DNA of 64,000 nucleotides from Methyloradius palustris (GTDB taxonomy: Bacteria > Pseudomonadota > Gammaproteobacteria > Burkholderiales > Methylophilaceae): positions 558,001 to 622,000 of the forward strand of contig NZ_AP024110.1 in assembly GCF_019703875.1 (NCBI RefSeq). Reading direction: 5' to 3'. Positions 62,115 through 64,000 of this stretch are shown piece after piece. The number at the start of each line of letters is the position of its first letter. Within the stretch, counting starts at the first letter, position 1. The notes beneath the pieces are model-generated. The model worked only from the letters and a program-made list of their open reading frames with translations. It did not search any database and was not told the origin of the DNA. Position numbers and translations under genes: made by a program.

Positions 62115-63356
62115 ATGTCCCCTAGTTCTACTCAAAGCAGCAAGTTTTCTTCTTACCAAAAATTAGTCGTAGGTTTGTTGGCATTCTTGCAGTTTTCCAT
62201 CATCCTGGATTTCATGATTATTGCTCCATTAGGCGCCTTGATCATGCCTGCAATGGTGATTACTACTAAGCAGTTTTCAATGATAGTGTCAGCTTATGCT
62301 TTTAGTGCCGGATTGAGCGGTCTATTAGTTGCAGGCTTTGCTGATCGATACGATCGTAAGAAGCTTTTGCTTTTCTTCTACACGGGATTTGTGCTTAGTA
62401 CCCTTTGGTGTGGGCTTGCACAAACTTTCCCAATGCTTCTTTTAGCACGCATCGTCACAGGAATATTTGGTGGAGTCATAGGCTCAATCGTTCTGGCGAT
62501 TGCCACTGATTTATTCGCGGTTCAACTTCGTGGGAGAGTGATGGGGCTGATTCAAACTGCCTTTGGCGCCAGTCAGATTCTTGGCTTGCCTGTCGGCTTG
62601 TACCTTTCAAGTCGATGGAACTGGCATGCACCATTTCTGGTTATGGTCATTTTTGGTCTTGCGGGAGGCTTAGTTATGCTATTTAAGTTGCGGCCAATCG
62701 TTGACCACCTTGCAGCTCCTCCAGAAAGAAGTGCATTTCACCACCTGCTAAGCACAATTAAAGATCCACGTTATTTATCAGCATTCGCTACCACCGCGTT
62801 GTTGACTACGGGCGGGTTCATGTTGATGCCTTTTAGTAGTGCTTTCACGGTTAATAACATAGGCATCAAAATTGAACATCTCCCGACCATCTATTTTCTG
62901 ACAGGTATATTTACAATTTTTGTGGGTCCTTTGGTTGGCAAGGCTGCGGATGCCTTTGGAAAATTACCGGTATTCATTCTGGGAAGTTTCGTCACTGTGG
63001 TAATGGTATTAATCTATACCCACTTAGGTAATGTCCCGCTTACGACAGTGATTTTAGTGAATGTTTTGATGTTCACTGGCATATTTTCCCGCTTGATACC
63101 ATTTCAGGCTTTGGTGTCCTCCGTGCCTGAGCAGACCAAACGTGGTTCTTTTAATGCAGTCAGCGCTTCCATTCAGCAGTTCTCTGGTGGTATTGCCTCG
63201 GTAATAGCTGGGCACATTGTTTCATTTGGGACTGATGGAAAATTGCAACATTTCCCAGTCGTTGGATATGTCATGATCGTAACCGTCATGATTTCTGCAG
63301 TGTTAGTTTTGCGCATTCAGCAAGAACTATCCCAACGAGCAATCGCGAATGCATAA
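62115..63356 (+). CDS. Major facilitator superfamily transporter
   Basis: The 413-residue protein has twelve likely membrane helices. MFS drug-efflux text is seen: the loop GFADRYDRKKLLLFFYTGF between helices 2 and 3, RIVTGIFGGVIGSIVLAIATDLF, and GLIQTAFGASQILGLPVGLYLSSRWNWHAPFLV near helices 5 and 6. It most resembles the DHA1 family of sugar- or drug-type exporters. ATG 62115 follows the 13-base repeats; the frame is open to a TTG at 62070 inside them, and no strong ribosome site marks either one. Substrate unknown. Confidence 0.9.
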   Translation: MSPSSTQSSKFSSYQKLVVGLLAFLQFSIILDFMIIAPLGALIMPAMVITTKQFSMIVSAYAFSAGLSGLLVAGFADRYDRKKLLLFFYTGFVLSTLWCGLAQTFPMLLLARIVTGIFGGVIGSIVLAIATDLFAVQLRGRVMGLIQTAFGASQILGLPVGLYLSSRWNWHAPFLVMVIFGLAGGLVMLFKLRPIVDHLAAPPERSAFHHLLSTIKDPRYLSAFATTALLTTGGFMLMPFSSAFTVNNIGIKIEHLPTIYFLTGIFTIFVGPLVGKAADAFGKLPVFILGSFVTVVMVLIYTHLGNVPLTTVILVNVLMFTGIFSRLIPFQALVSSVPEQTKRGSFNAVSASIQQFSGGIASVIAGHIVSFGTDGKLQHFPVVGYVMIVTVMISAVLVLRIQQELSQRAIANA

Positions 63357-63805
63357 TTAAGATTAGCAATCTTGCTGAATGTGTTTTTAGGTCACTACTA
63401 CGCGATTTCGCATCATCTTCTAATGCAAAAAATGCATATTGCTTTTTTACGTAGACCTTCAATCTTTTATGCCTCGAAAGAGAAAGTGAGCTAGATCGAA
63501 TATTTAATCTCTGGCTTTGCTGGGCTGCTGCCTGTGAGTTAAACGGGATACCTAAATGACCGCTTTGGGTCGATAGCGGAAACTGGCTACTTTAAATAAT
63601 TATCAGTGGCAGATTTCACCGTAATACACAGCTTAGAAATGCCGGAAGCACAATTTAGCTGATTAACTCCCCCAAGTCTTCTATTCTAGACAACCTTGCA
63701 ATTTCACAGAAATCCGTAGACTGGTTTCACATCCCTGATGTTTTAGTTCTTTGTTTGGTTCTGTTTCTTCAGGGGATGGATTCTCAACTCTACAAGGATC
63801 TTATG
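63357..63805. other. Intergenic region after the MFS gene
   Basis: These 449 bases hold no gene that I can support. The second copy of the hairpin repeat lies at 63552-63615, and the promoter of the last partial gene should lie in the final 150 bases. No T-run terminator for the MFS gene is evident. Confidence 0.45.
63552..63615 (+). repeat. Intergenic hairpin repeat, copy 2
   Basis: The core CCGCTTTGGGTCGATAGCGG is an imperfect palindrome, and the flanks match copy 1 (55067-55130) in reverse orientation. It lies between the MFS gene and the last partial gene. Confidence 0.65.
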
Positions 63806-64000
63806 ATGCAAGAAATTTCCAATATCAAAGCCTCGCAAGCCAAGGCTTATCACCTTTTTCTCTTATCCATCTCCCCCTTAGGTCTTATCGGCATTCCCCG
63901 GCTATTGGCGGGTAAAGACATGGAGACCTGGGCCGCCATCTTCCAGCTCTATCTATTTATCGCCTTTGGGCTGAGTTGTGTACATCCCATGCTCAATCAC
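63806..64000 (+). CDS. Unknown membrane protein, 5' part
   Basis: The frame starts with ATG 63806 (ATG 63803 is in frame too; AAGGA at about 63794-63798 fits the later one) and is open to the window end. The 65 visible residues begin MQEISNIKASQAKAYHLFLL and contain two likely membrane segments (about 15-33 and 44-60: YLFIAFGLSCVHPML). I do not recognise the family. It may belong to the acquired segment proposed to start at 54.8 kb. Confidence 0.6.
   Translation, partial: MQEISNIKASQAKAYHLFLLSISPLGLIGIPRLLAGKDMETWAAIFQLYLFIAFGLSCVHPMLNH

Noticed and set aside
54836..64000. Integrase, transposase or insertion sequence inside the proposed island
   Set aside because: No such gene or IS terminal repeats are seen; the integrase, if any, must lie outside the window.

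Overview
The window reads as the chromosome of a Gram-negative proteobacterium, most likely a betaproteobacterium. The evidence is an RND/NodT efflux system, an ESPR-type autotransporter, a PEP-CTERM surface protein, an Fe-S type Fnr with matching TTGAT-N4-ATCAA boxes, and a cydP-cydAB-cydX operon. A Methylophilaceae-like host would fit the gene mix, but no methylotrophy gene is present, so that assignment is only a guess. Base composition is fairly even and moderate.

Layout. (1) 1-3070: distal part of a tripartite RND efflux operon (permease end, adaptor, outer-membrane factor). (2) 3.2-11 kb: a RIO1-like kinase, a GAF/PAS/GGDEF/EAL protein, the tail-specific protease Prc and a PAS/GGDEF protein. 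(3) 11-17.6 kb: a microaerobic block made of ompW, hemN, fnr, cydP, cydA, cydB and the tiny cydX. Four Fnr-type palindromes lie in its intergenic gaps. (4) 17.6-28.7 kb: a 1697-residue TPR/sulfotransferase/GT9-like/TPR/sulfotransferase fusion, an AraC regulator, a repeat-rich ESPR autotransporter and the PAPS-forming kinase cysC. Together they suggest a surface-protein decoration locus. (5) 28.8-43.5 kb: two giant translationally coupled envelope genes, DUF11/SdrD-B/OmpA-like (1805 aa) and OmpA-domain plus beta-barrel (1394 aa). They face a divergent operon of response regulator, LysM-FecR protein and CHASE2 histidine kinase. (6) 43.5-54.7 kb: mixed housekeeping and accessory genes, including a DJ-1-like protein, a Crp-type regulator, GlgX, a DUF1345 protein with an ABC exporter, a PEP-CTERM protein, pirin with LysR, and a FecR-SPOR protein. 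(7) 54.8 kb to the end: begins at a 3' fragment of tRNA-Arg(ACG), which looks like an attachment-site scar. It then carries small unknown genes, a CorA-like and a Pit transporter, an HxlR/pirin/FAD-oxidoreductase group, an MFS transporter and the start of an unknown membrane protein. A related intergenic repeat occurs near both ends of this part in opposite orientation.

The most interesting proposals are the putative sulfation/glycosylation locus around the autotransporter (17.6-28.7 kb), the two-component locus facing the giant DUF11/OmpA pair (28.8-43.5 kb), and the tRNA-scar island boundary at 54.8 kb. All three are inferences from gene content and order.
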